Counted from the stretch's first letter, positions 1 through 10,076 are shown. The stretch is 20,013 nucleotides of DNA from Jimgerdemannia flammicorona (GCA_003990745.1 RBNI01002019.1:1-20013); one strand, 5' to 3'. The notes: generated from the sequence alone by a model not told the origin. Translations and numbers: made by a program.

Positions 1-2280
1 TAGTGTTCTGGTGGTCAGGTTGTTGAGGTGGTGCAGAGTGGTAACTGTTGCTCATGTTGCTGTTCATGGTTTTCGGTTAGGGCAGGCACTGGCCATGTGT
101 CCTGTCTTTCGGCAATAGAAGCATGCTCCGCTTCTTCTAAGTTCATTCCTTTCACCTTCAGTGAGTTTCTTGAAGGTACTCGGCTGGGTGGGTTCATGAT
201 TTCTGGGTGTCCACGAAGTAGATGTTGAGGGAGCTCGGGATGCTTCATACTTGGGTTCTTCTTTCTTGGTCCAAGTCTTTTCCTTGTTGTTGAATTGTCT
301 TCTGGGCAGAATGGGTCCGGCTGTTAGGATCCACTTGACCATAGTCTTGATTCTTGCTAGGCACCATTGTTGATAGTCACAACCAACTGGGCATCCTTGT
401 TCTTGGATTTTTCTAGTAAGCCATTCAGGCAGGGCATCAAATAAATAGTCTGCTCTTGTACCATTTCGTGCTTCGTCATTGGCAATGTATCCTAGGCCAA
501 TGGTGTTCAGGAGGGACTCTAGTTTTGTACAGAAGGTTTCGAATTCCTCCTTGCCATGTATATCAAATTTGAGGTTGCGAAGTTTTACTCGAGATTCAGC
601 GATCATGGTTTCGCTGCAATATTGAGCAATCATGAGTTGTTTAAGTCCAGGGGCTGCAGGATGGGCTCCATATCCTGGGGCATTGTTTGCTGTATTCTGA
701 GCAACTACTGCAGGTCGGGTGTCCCATGTGAGGGGTTTTTCAGGAAGGGTTCGCCACTATTCTTCGGCAGGTCCTTGGAAGAATGTAACAACTCGGCGGA
801 CATAGGCTGTAGTGGTAGCAAAGAGTTGTTCCAGGGTGTGGTCTTGATTGTTTGTCAGAACATGGTCGGTGACTCGTTCATTGGTCCATTGATTGGCTTT
901 GAAGTTGGTGTCAACTACACTAATAAAGCTTTGGACTTCTTGTGCAGTACCATTGAAGGTAGGTAGACTCAGATTTTTGGTAGGTCAGGTCTGTTCAGCT
1001 AAGGCAGTAATGGTTGCTGCCATTATGGCTACCTGGGCTGTGAGATCTATAATCTGTTGGTTCGCCATGTTGTTTACTGGAGGTAGTTGGACTGCTGGTA
1101 GTGGTGTTACTGGTACTACTTGAGGTACTGGTGCAGAGTGTGATGGGGTTCTTTGGGTCTGTGTAAGTTGCTGGAGTAATAGTTGTGGATCTGGAGTAAG
1201 GGCTTGATAGATAGCTGTCTGTTGCTGTGTAGGTGTGTTCTGTTCTGATGGAGGTTCGTTTCCTTCGGTGGTATATCCGGGATTGAATTCACTGAGATAC
1301 TCCTCCCCCTCTTCGGTTTGGTCCTCATGTACTTGAGTTTGCTTGGTGTCAAAGTAGACAGAATCAGTTATATATCTGATTTCAGATGGACTTAGTTCAA
1401 AGTCAAGTTCTGGTTCGGTATTGGTTTCAGATTCAGGTAGAGTTGTAGCAGGGCCTGCTTCAGGTTCAGGATCAGGTAGTTGATGAAGAGTTTCTCATGC
1501 TTCTTCTTTAAGAATATGGCGGGCCTTGCTATTCTAGAATCGGTAGTATAATGCAGTCTTGGTCCTGGTGCAGTGAAAGTCGGTAGAGTTGAGCCACTTA
1601 GCTACAGAGGCTTGGGCTTCGTGAGGTACTAAGGCTAGAAAGACTGCTGCTGGTTGTCCTAGGTCGCTCGGGTTTGTGGAGCTGACAAAACTCTTGTTGA
1701 GAAGAGTAAAGAAGGCTTCTATAAGACCTTCTTCATCTTGACTTGCTGGGTGTAGTGCAAGGAGTTCGGTGAATAGGGTTTCACCTATTTGCTGGTTTAC
1801 TTGAAGTACTTCTTTCTTTGAGTGAAGTTTGTCCCACTTGTTGCAGGTGTGGAGGTCAAATTGTCCTTGTACGTCAGGTTCAATTCTCTCCAGATTGTCA
1901 GATAGTTCAGAATAAATTCCAGTTCAGAGGTTGGGCTCTATACCAACTTGTAGGAATTTGCAGAAGGGTTTGTAGCGGGGTGAGAAAGCGTCTTGAAGCG
2001 GAATTGGATTGTAAACCACTGCTACCAAGTTGTAGGAGGGTTGCTTTTTAGGGTAACCATTACGTAGTTCTGGAAGGGTTTTCTGGAAGTTCTAGATATT
2101 CTGGAAGACTGTTTTCTTATGGTCAAGATCAATTTCGTATGGAGTATGTCCTCTACGCTTATTGATTTCAAGATCGGGTTGACGTCTCAACCAAAGTCCT
2201 TTTTCGGACTAGTTCTGGATGTTCAGGATTTTCTGTATTTCAGGAAGTTTAAGAAACTAAGACCAGCTTAGTTGAATTGG
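1..2280 (-). pseudogene. gag: Gag polyprotein of the LTR retrotransposon (broken, left end outside window)
   Basis: One minus-strand frame stays readable from about 2280 to the left edge, interrupted by about eight internal stops before 64 and two more at its left end, all TAG or TGA. The longest intact piece is 64-633. Near its end is a zinc knuckle C-x2-C-x4-H-x4-C (CFYCRKTGHMASAC), which binds RNA in retroelement nucleocapsids. Upstream (about 730-1070) lies a capsid-like stretch with FNGTAQEVQSFISVVD and FFQGPAEE-stop-WRTLPEKP, typical of Ty3/gypsy Gag, preceded by a short helical segment and a Gln/Pro/Glu-rich linker (about 1090-1500). Each stop can come from CAG (Gln) or CGA (Arg) by one C-to-T change, as RIP produces. 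No convincing start codon is visible in the 5' third. The function of the N-terminal 250 residues is unknown. Protease and polymerase would lie left of position 1. Confidence 0.75.
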
Positions 2281-2709
2281 CGTATCGCTGCAGACAATAC
2301 CCAATTAGGAAATTTCGTGATGGGGTTAGGAGTGGGACCTAACAGGGAGCAGATTTACTTAAGAGTGGGGTTGTGGGTTATTAAATAGGTTTATTTGCTA
2401 TTCATGATATTGCTATACTAGGAGTAACTGTATGAGAGGATATTGTGGGAAAGTGCTCAGGAGTTGTGTTCGGATTGTTCAGGTCTGAGATTCTGAGGTC
2501 TGGGAGAAGGGGTATTTATACTAGTGAGGGGCTATCTGGACTATGCTAAATATGGATGTAGCACTAAGTGCCTTGCTGAGTCGGAATGCAGTCACGTAGT
2601 ACAAGTATAATCTGACATGTCAAGAGATCGTCTGACTGCTGAGTCAGTTCACAGTCATATCGTACAAGGCTAATCTAACTATACTATGACTGTCAGGCTA
2701 TTTATAGGT
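2281..2709 (-). promoter_or_regulatory. Promoter/leader region in front of gag (probable U3-R-U5)
   Basis: This non-coding stretch precedes the Gag frame. On the minus strand it has a TATA-like box TATAAATACC (2511-2520), followed downstream by a C/A-rich, G-poor leader (about 2350-2500) as expected for a transcript start. Upstream of the TATA box are TGAGTCA (2640-2646), which matches the Gcn4/AP-1 bZIP site, a near copy TGAGTCG (2577-2583), and a pair of imperfect direct repeats. A second TATA-like TATAAATAG lies at about 2700-2708 next to the stop of the upstream ORF. The design resembles an LTR U3 and R, but the end of the LTR and a primer-binding site could not be fixed. Confidence 0.5.
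2589..2679. repeat. Imperfect direct repeat, 2 x 28 bp, in the putative U3
   Basis: The segments 2589-2616 and 2652-2679 match at 22 of 28 positions with a 63-bp period. Both start CAGTCA and share the cores GTACAAG and AATCT. They flank a TGAGTCA site. Short repeated upstream elements of this kind are usual in LTR U3 enhancers; that role here is inferred. Confidence 0.6.
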
Positions 2710-3807
2710 TTAGGCACTGTCTGGATAGTCTTCGATGACATCACCATCGATGACATCATCTCTGATGAAGTAGTCATCTAGGAAGAGTGGTTCGCGGATT
2801 ACTTCTCCTTGTTCGCTGAGGTAATAATACATTGGGACTTCATCTCCATCCCACAGAATAGCATCGTCTGTCTCATATGCTGGATAAGGTGTTGGTGGGT
2901 AAAGGAGGGGTATATTGTCTTTGCTTCCATCAGATTCGCTGTCTGCATACCTTCTATAGGTTATAGCACTATGAGTCGCGGGGTTGTAGGAAGCTGGTGG
3001 CTGTGGTTCATGTTGCTCATACTCAGGTGGTGGAGTGGTTGGTTCAATCTCGAGGGTTGTCTGAAGGTACAGGTTGTGTTCTCCAGTCTCTTCATTGTAG
3101 TTGAAGTAGTTGGGGATGAATGCAGGTTGGTATTCATGCCAGTGGTCATTGTCCCAATAAGTCTCGTATGTGGCTATGAACTGTTGTAAGTTCATCAGAA
3201 AGGTTGGCGGTGTGATCAGGGTTGGTAGAGATCCTTGGCTTGAGGTCATGTTGGCATCAGAAGGATCATTGTCTTCTGCTTCGTCTTTGTCAAAGTTGAT
3301 TATATCGTAGATATCCTTCATAGCATATCCAATTTGAGGCATTTGCAGGATGTGGTCATCGGGGTGTGGGAAGGTTCTGTCTGTGGTTTCAACGTACTCA
3401 AGGTACTTGTGGTTGAGTTCTTGTATCATGTCGTCAATTTGGCCATAGGACAGGGTAGCAACCATTTCGCTGGTAGTAACTTGGAGGCGAGGAATAAAGG
3501 TGCTGTACTCGTAGAAGAGCTCTCAGTGTTTGCAGGCAATGAGCTTCTGGTGTTGAGACATCTGGGTAATGTCTGTATCATGGTAGTGTTCAACCATGTC
3601 TTCCAGTAGGCAGCCGATCTGATAGTAGCTTGAGATTTGTCCAATCTGGTGGGCCTCATTAAGCATGTTCAGGGCGTTCCATCGGGCTTCCACGAAGTAG
3701 AGAGGTGCTTAGCTGTAGATATTCATGAGGGGCAGAGGGGGTGTGGCTCGGTTGACAATAGCGTTCCAAATGTCAGTGCAGATGCAGTTGTAGATCTCGG
3801 TGGTCAT
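2710..3807 (-). pseudogene. Unrecognised acidic ORF upstream of gag, two in-frame stops
   Basis: I do not recognise this protein. A single minus-strand frame runs from ATG at 3807 to the stop at 2710 (about 365 codons). It is broken only by TAA at 3709-3711 and TGA at 3523-3525, each one C-to-T change from CAA or CGA. The last 251 codons (3465-2710) are uninterrupted. The N-terminal part looks helical and mixed in charge. The C-terminal two-thirds is rich in Asp, Glu, Pro and Tyr, with a Pro-rich stretch (IEPTTPPPEYEQHEPQPP) and an acidic tail rich in Asp. No signal peptide, membrane segment or zinc finger is seen. The start at 3807 is preferred over 3912 because the TATA box (3876-3885) and an A/C-rich leader lie just upstream of it. 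It shares orientation and RIP-type damage with gag and lies within the same element, so it is probably an element-encoded accessory protein or a captured gene. Confidence 0.55.
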
Positions 3808-3990
3808 GTTTGTATGTTTGGAAGTTGTGGTTGTTATTTGTTTTGGTTTTCTGTTTCGACGCGTCTTGGGGCTAGGTATATATACATTTGTTCTGGATTG
3901 GTAAGATTCCATTTGTGTGACTCTTGTGTTCCGTGACTTGGTATTGACTCAGCTTTGTGCGCTGTGACTTCTGTTTGACTCAGCTTCATG
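3808..3990 (-). promoter_or_regulatory. Promoter and leader of the upstream ORF: two TGACTCA sites, TATA box, A/C-rich leader
   Basis: Reading leftward, there are two copies of the 12-mer TTGACTCAGCTT (3975-3986 and 3944-3955, 31 bp apart), each containing TGACTCA, the Gcn4/AP-1 type bZIP site. Then comes a TATA box, TATATATAC (3876-3885). After it lies an A/C-rich leader (3808-3860) ending at the ATG of the ORF at 3807. The spacing of 70 bp from TATA to ATG is reasonable for a fungal gene. Binding by a bZIP factor is inferred from the motif only. Confidence 0.55.
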
Positions 3991-4063
3991 ATCTTGCAGG
4001 TGATTTCCAGATTTGTTCAGAGATCGCGTGTGATTTACGTGGCTTGGAGGTTGTGCGCTTACA

Positions 4064-6400
4064 AGATTCTTACTATGACTACACTGGACATAACACCAGG
4101 GGAGGATAGCCTACTCTGGAACTTTTGAAAGAAGATGGTTGGAATTTCTGGTATAATGAGAGAGCTGATGGCTATGTGTAACTTGGTAATATAGTCAGAT
4201 AGTTGAGTGGGTAAGCAGGACCTCAGATTGGTAGTACTGCTCTTTAAGAATAAAGGTAGAAGAGAACTAGGGGAACTAGAGGCCAATTATACTACTGAAT
4301 ATAGACAGAAAGTTAGTTACTAAGTTGATAGTAGCAAGATTGTAGAAGGTGGTCCAGCAGGTCTTGGGGGAGGAGTAGTAGGGCTTTATAGGAGACTGGC
4401 TTATTAGGGATAGCATAGCTCAGATACATGGCATTATTGAAGAGGCACAAGCCTGTGGACTGGATGGGTGCCTGGTCTTTCTGGATCAAGAGAAGGCCTA
4501 TGACTATGTTCAGTAAGTTTGGATGGTGAAGGTCCTAGATAGGATTGGTGTTCCTTAGTAATGTAGCAATGATCAGCCTACTGGAAGAGAGTAGAGCTGT
4601 ACTTATATATAATGAGCACTGAGGGGGGGCCTTCTCTCTGGGGAGGGGGGTTCTCCAAGAGGACCCTTTATCCTCTATTCTGTATGCACTCTTGCTGAAG
4701 CCACTAATGGATAGGATTCAGTGGAAGGTAGTAGAGCTCTTAGTATTGGGCATAGAATAGAAGATTGGAGTCTTTGCAGATAATATGATAGTTAGTCTGG
4801 GATTGATTGCAGATGTTGAAGAACTCAAGATAATAGTTGAATAGTATAAGATATATTCTGGGACTAAGCTCAATTAGTATAAGTATGAGATAATAATATT
4901 AGATAATGGTCTGATGGGGGGAGATGTCATTGAAACAATTGTCCTAGTCAGGGAGACAGTATACTACTTAGGTATTTTTCTCTTAGTATATGGGTCAGTC
5001 TTATCAAGAGCTTGGTGGGAGCAGCAAGTTGTGATTTGGGAGAAGGCCCTGTAGAGTTGGGGTGGCTGCCATATGTCTCTAGTAGAGAGGGTTTCGATTT
5101 TGAATATATACTAGCTACCAAAGCTATGATACCTGGCCTATCATCTGGACTTCTCAGTCTGGGTAGTGAAGAGATTATTGAAACTGATTAAGGGGTGGAT
5201 CTGGGCTGAGAGAAGGAGTCAGATTAGCTGGGAAATCTTATCTTTGTCAGTTGCATAAGAGGGTCTTGGGCTGGTTGACTTTCTGCAAAGGCTGCACTGT
5301 CTAAGAGTATGGTGGCTGAAGAGAGTAGTTGAGTTGAGGGACAGCAGTTGGGTTCCTCTGATAAAGAGGGTCTGGGAGATAAGAATAGTGCCAAGAGGTT
5401 CTACAGACAATCTGCTGTCCCTAGTCAGGCTTCAGAACAATAGTCACATATAATATAAGAACTTCTGGTGGGAGGTTGTAGATGGGACATATCACATTGG
5501 AATTCACTGTCAGGGAGATGAAGGAGAGCTGCCTTGGGGCCCCACAATGTAGAGATGGGACTATATACTATTGGGGGGTATCCTATTACTTGACTTTGAT
5601 ATTAGTGAAGGGATTGAGTATCAGGGGGGGCTAGGAAAGAATTTGTGGCCTGATGAGTAGCAACAGGCAGGTATTGGGGAAGAGTGAGACTGGAATAGAG
5701 TCTGGGTCTTGTGTACTGAGGTCAGGCAGTGGTTGCTACCAAAGTACTGAGTAGTCTGGTGGTATATGCTGAGGAAGAATATTATGCTCAACTTTCACTT
5801 AGACCATCTGGTTGAGGGGGGAAGTTTTGACTATAAGGAGTACTATAATGTAAGGCAGAAAGGGGGTTATATACAGATACCTGAATATTGGCTGGGGGAG
5901 TGTGAGGTGCTAGGTAACTTCTGGCTGGCAGTTGGGTATTGATTGGATATAGTACATAGGGGAGATAGTATGAGAGACTAATGGGAGGATTTGTGGGATA
6001 GATTGGTGGGGAGAAGTGGCTCACCTTAGGCTGGGTTTTAGCTGTATAGGTAGAATTAGTAGGTCACTGGTTATTTGTTTTTGAGGATGGGAAGAGGCTA
6101 GGACTGAGGGCATAGTTGCTGAGATAAGAAGGATTGATAGAGGACATATTAATGGGCTGGTGGCTTGGTTGAGGACTATAGAGAGGTCAGCAGCATAGTT
6201 TAGTAGAGAAAATATGTAAGCAGAGTGGGGGGAGAGTTAGGATAATGGATGATAGGGTGTCTTTTAAGCATATCAAATTAGGGGGAGAGAACTCTCCTAG
6301 GGGGATTGGATAGTAGGAGGGGGTATTGTAACTATTCCTATAGACTGATAATTGGTAATAAAGTGGAAGTCCAAGTAACTATAAAAAAAAAAAAAAAAAA
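4064..6400 (+). mobile_element. LINE copy B, 5'-incomplete, heavily mutated (RIP-like)
   Basis: This stretch aligns along its whole length with the 3' part of the LINE at 11333-17196 (14862 to 17196), with almost equal length, and ends in AATAAA, a conserved tail and poly(A) at 6383-6400. It encodes remnants of reverse transcriptase and the C-terminal region. The catalytic box that reads FADD in the better copy has become FADN here (about 4772-4784), and TAG codons replace many Gln and Trp codons. CpG is nearly absent, and sites that are CpA or TpG in the other copy are often TpA, for example TGG to TAG and GCA to GTA around 4835-4890. Its 5' side is cut at 4064 by the LTR element, so the missing 5' part may lie left of the window. 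Confidence 0.88.
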
Positions 6401-7599
6401 GAGATTTCTATAGTATAATATCATATTGAACTACTAGATAGATTACTTGGTAGAAGGAGGCTCTCAGAAGTATAAAGAGTATCTAAATATTATATAGGAG
6501 AGTAAGATGATATAAACTCCAGAATATTGGTTAGAAGAGTGTGAGATAATAGATAACTTTTAGAGAAAAATTGAGATGTGGCTAGGAGAGCACCTACTAG
6601 AGTTAGTGGCAGATAGGAGGTGGGATGATCTCTGGAGGAGATTAGTGGAGGGGTTGAGAGATGAGTAGTTAATATTAGGATATATATTAGTAATTTAGAT
6701 TAGACTTACAGAATATTGACTATATGTATTTGAGGAGAGTTGATGGTTGCCTTTGGGGGTGTGAGTGGCTAGATGGAAGTGGCTGATAATAGATATGTTG
6801 ACTGGGTGGTGGAGGGTGAGGGTACTGATAGAGGATATCAGAGACAATTATAGGAGATAATCTGTAGAAAAAGTAGAGAGAGAATTAGGGTGACTGAGAG
6901 ATTAGCAATATTTTGAAGGAATGGTAAGAGTAATACTCTGAATGAGTCAATCTGGATGGGATTTGAATTCCATCTGGATGGATTCAAATCAAACATTGTT
7001 TTGATTTCCAAATTAGATAATTAAATGTTTATATCAATATCTCAATGAATAATTATCCAAATTTGATGATCTTGATGTCATTTGAAAGCCCTTAATAAGG
7101 TCTTTCTAATGATACCAAGAATATTAAAATCAGATTATGCATTGCTGAGATATTAAGGAAAATATTCTATTTGATGAAATTTCCAAAATCAGCAAATTAA
7201 ATAATTTTCAAAATCAGTGATTCAGATATTTTCCTTTGTAACTTGGCAATGCATGATCTGATTTCAATGTTCTTAATATCATTAGATAGACCTTATTAAG
7301 GGCTTTTAAATGACATCAAGATTATCAAATTTGGATGATTATTTATCAAGTTATTGATATAAACATTTAATTATCTAATTTGGAAATCAAAATAATGATT
7401 AATTCAAATCCATCTAGATGGAATTCAATCTGAATCAATCCAAATCTAATCCAGATTAAATTGACTCATTAGGAGTACTAGATGAAAGGAAGAGGAGAAT
7501 TCTAAGTAGGATTAGATAAGGGGGTTCTTTTATATTAATATTATATAGATGATTTGATAATAAAGTGGAAGTCTTTATAACTATAAAAAAAAAAAAAAA
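6401..7599 (+). mobile_element. LINE copy C, 3' fragment, split by a MITE
   Basis: Starting right after the poly(A) of copy B, the sequence again resembles the LINE 3' end (counterpart about 16570-17196). It contains remnants of the zinc-finger region (CCAGAATATTGG... near 6520), the AATAAA signal (about 7558-7563), the tail AACTATAAAA and poly(A) at 7585-7599. A 540-bp palindromic insertion (6936-7475) interrupts it; without that the fragment is about 660 bp. No reading frame survives. It is more diverged from the full-length LINE than copy B is. The 5' truncation point is approximate because of the divergence, and no target duplication was recognised. Confidence 0.75.
6936..7475. mobile_element. 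MITE-like foldback element with TA target duplication
   Basis: The two halves are near-perfect inverted complements over about 200-230 bp each, so the element could fold into one long hairpin. For example, CCCTTAATAAGGTCT near 7089 is mirrored by AGACCTTATTAAGGG near 7288. The outer ends read CTC-x2-AATGAGTCAAT (6936-6951) and its complement (7461-7475), and both sides are flanked by TA (6934-6935, 7476-7477). TA duplication is typical of Tc1/mariner-type transposition. No coding capacity is seen, so it would depend on a transposase elsewhere. It lies inside LINE copy C and must be younger than that copy. Each terminal repeat carries a TGAGTCA motif. Confidence 0.85.
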
Positions 7600-7959
7600 T
7601 GGTTCTACCCAGGTTAGATAGTTAGCTTTTGAGTTAGTTCTTTTATAAAGAAAAATAAGTCTTTTTACAAGTTATGTATTTTCTTTCTAACATAGTAGTA
7701 ATAATTAATTTTTAATAAGAATAGATAATTATTATTAGAAAAAATACATATTTTTCCTAAGAAACTATCAGCAATATTAAATCAAAATTATTTGCTATTC
7801 ATAATAATTATTTTACTTATTCATTATTACTGAATACTAATAGTTTTGAATAAGTAATATCTTTGAATTCATCTTTTATAAATAGATAAATATTATAATA
7901 AAGATATTCTTACTATTTATACTTTATTAGAGGAGGTACTAATACTGGAAATAGTAAGA
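7600..7959. other. AT-rich stretch without a recognisable gene
   Basis: The segment is very AT-rich and TpA-rich, with no open frame of useful length. It may be the C-terminal end or 3' flank of the relic at 7960-9430, because one minus-strand frame keeps runs of plausible residues broken by TAG and TAA. No boundary such as a terminal repeat or target duplication was found. Confidence 0.4.
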
Positions 7960-9430
7960 TCTTGATTTTTTCTAAGACTTTTAAAGTCTCAGATTTACTA
8001 GTCTTTAGTAGCTTAAATTCCTAAAAAGAACTATTGGTCACTTCTTGGACTTAGACTATACTCAGATTAGTACTAGTAAAAAGAAAATACTGAAACTTTT
8101 ATATATTTAGTAGCTTCTAAAAGTATATCACCAAACTACTTAAAGTATCTAGATATTAAAAACCTTCTTTATTATTATAATGCTAAGTTTATTTAGTCTG
8201 ATAATACTAGACCTTTTCACTATATCTATGATATAATTTATACAATCTACTATGATCTTATGTATAATAAAGTTTTTTAATTAGACCAAAGCTATTATTG
8301 TACTTAAATTTGATATATTCTAGAACTATGAAGTTTAATTTGATACTTTTATAATAACTAGTAATCATCAGGTATAAGTAAAATCAAAGAGTAGTATTAT
8401 TTTTATTTTATCTATCTACATTATCATAAGTAATTTTTAAGTACTTTTCACCCTTATTTAATTATTTAATTCTATCAAAGACTAGGCTAAGTATACTATT
8501 TAGACCTTTTTTAAAAAGTTTATTCTTATCTAATATATAATTAATTTACTTATACTACTTTATTCTAAATATCAAATAAATATACCTTATAATTACTAAG
8601 ATAATATACCTGGCTAATTTATTAATCTGAATGAGATATATAGATATTTTGAGCTCAGTTATAACTATAATAGATAACAGTATCAATGCTATAATATAAT
8701 ATCTTATCTTTTGCTATATTGATAGAGTAATTCTGATTAATTAGCTTTCTATATCCTTCTATTAGCTTAGTATTTTTATTATAATAGTTTTGCTCTAACT
8801 TAGCTTTAGCAAGATACTCTTTATATCTTTTTAACAAGTCTTAGACCTCTTTCTCTTTATGAGCTTTAAATGTAAGTTATTCTATAAATATTAATAAGTA
8901 TTATATAAACCAGTTTATAGGCTTATAATTTAAATATATATAGTTAGCTAATACTATAATTTGTAGAATGCATTATATTTTAGTATATATAGAGTACTAT
9001 CTTCCTTCAAGCCAGTCAAAAAGTCATGATGAATGAACTTATAGCTCATTTCTACTGATAAAAAGATAATTGATTGGGTGACTCAATTAATATTTTTGAC
9101 TAAACTAGGCAACTCATATACTTTAGTATAGTTTTTGAGAAAATTCTTCACTATAGTAGCTATATTTACATCAATGATCATCTTGGTTTTTTACTGTAAC
9201 ATTCTTTTTACATTATTATAAAGCTGTAACAAAAGACTATTATTTAGCAAATGATTTCTGATATTTTTAAAATAAACTCAACTAATTTCTAGTATATTTA
9301 AATAGATTTTATAGTAAAGAGATATATTGTAGTCTCAGTAGTATAATATTCTTTTATTAATATAGATTTTCTTCTTAAAATAGTAACTAGCACTTATAGA
9401 TCCACTATCTATAGCTTTGAGTTGGGTTAT
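7960..9430 (-). pseudogene. Relic of a DUF7869-type (transposase-like) protein gene
   Basis: No intact frame exists, but pieces of minus-strand translation in shifting frames line up in the order expected for the fungal and metazoan DUF7869 family, which has a predicted RNase H-like fold and unproven function. Visible pieces are: VEMSYKFIHHDFLTGLKED with YNAFYKL (about 8960-9075); LLKRYKEYLAKAKLEQNYY within an open 60-codon stretch (8655-8837); the family's core, usually DNCGGQNKNN, here DNVDR-stop-NKNN (about 8400-8440); IKFKYNNSFGLIKKLYY (about 8260-8315), matching HTKFxxDxxFGxIKK; and KLLNI-stop-KFQYF (about 8090-8120). Stops are mostly TAG, TAA and TGA at sites where CAG, CAA or CGA would fit. 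The reading depends on recall of the family pattern, so a profile search is needed. It is probably a remnant of a repeated mobile or multicopy gene hit by RIP. Confidence 0.55.
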
Positions 9431-10076
9431 TAAAAAGATATCTTATTTGGGTTTGGAAAGTATTTGAAAAGTCTTACAGTTTAGCAAATGCTTCCTTGGA
9501 AACTTTAAAAGAATAATTACAATTATATCTAATTTCTAAAAATTAGAGTACTTTCTCATATTCAGTTATAATTATATCATTTATCATATATATATTTTTA
9601 TGTTCAGTTTGTCTAGTTTTGTAAAATTTCTTCTATATAGTATATTAAAAATATAAAGAAATACCTCTATATATATACTTATGTAATCTTTTACTTTTCT
9701 AATATTTTTATTTTTTTCTTAGTTCTTGGGAAATTTCTGGTAATTCTTACTTCTTAGAATTTAATTTCTACTGACTTCATCCAGAAATATCTTTTTAGTA
9801 AATGGTATTTATACTTCTATTAAAGTTGATATATAATTGTTGATAAATTTCATAGGTAATTCTCTCTATATCTAAATATTCTTAAATAACTTTAGTATCA
9901 GATAATTTAAAAATATAAGAAGTAATTTTCTTATCTTAATTTTATTTCAAAATACTTCTGATAGTACTGTAATTTTTTAGTTTCATAATGGATTTGATGT
10001 AAATTAGTTTCATATCTATATTTATATAGGAATAATCCTATATTATTTGTACTACCAAAGTACTATGTATTAAAGA
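9431..10076. other. AT-rich stretch, no gene seen
   Basis: The segment is strongly AT-rich with frequent TpA and homopolymer T or A runs, and has no frame worth reporting on either strand. It lies between the DUF7869-like relic and the broken multi-exon gene and could contain the decayed 5' part of the former. No terminal repeats were recognised. Confidence 0.45.

Larger units (their letters stand above)
1..4063 (-). mobile_element. LTR retrotransposon, Ty3/gypsy-like, 5' part (continues beyond the left edge)
   Basis: The minus strand reads, in order, a presumed LTR start, an unrecognised ORF, a promoter-like region and a long Gag frame, so transcription runs leftward and pol would lie outside the window. 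The right boundary is set at 4063. There the minus strand begins TGTAAGCGCACAACC, a usual LTR start, and immediately to the right (from 4064) LINE-homologous sequence begins. This fits insertion of the LTR element into that LINE, with AGATT (4064-4068) as a candidate 5-bp target duplication. I could not find the LTR 3' end or a clear tRNA primer-binding site, and the second LTR is not in the window, so LTR length is open (a few hundred bases, or about 1.7 kb). The element carries only TAG, TGA and TAA stops explicable by single transitions, so it is inactive. The gypsy-type assignment rests on Gag alone. Confidence 0.62.

Noticed and set aside
2281..2340. tRNA primer-binding site near GGGTATTGTCTGCAGCG on the minus strand
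   Set aside because: It starts TGG-like, but its complement does not look like a tRNA 3' end with a T-arm, so I do not call it.
2809..3189. 126-codon plus-strand ORF
   Set aside because: It is antisense to the ORF at 2710-3807; its Trp/Val/Gly-rich product reflects the opposite strand's codons.
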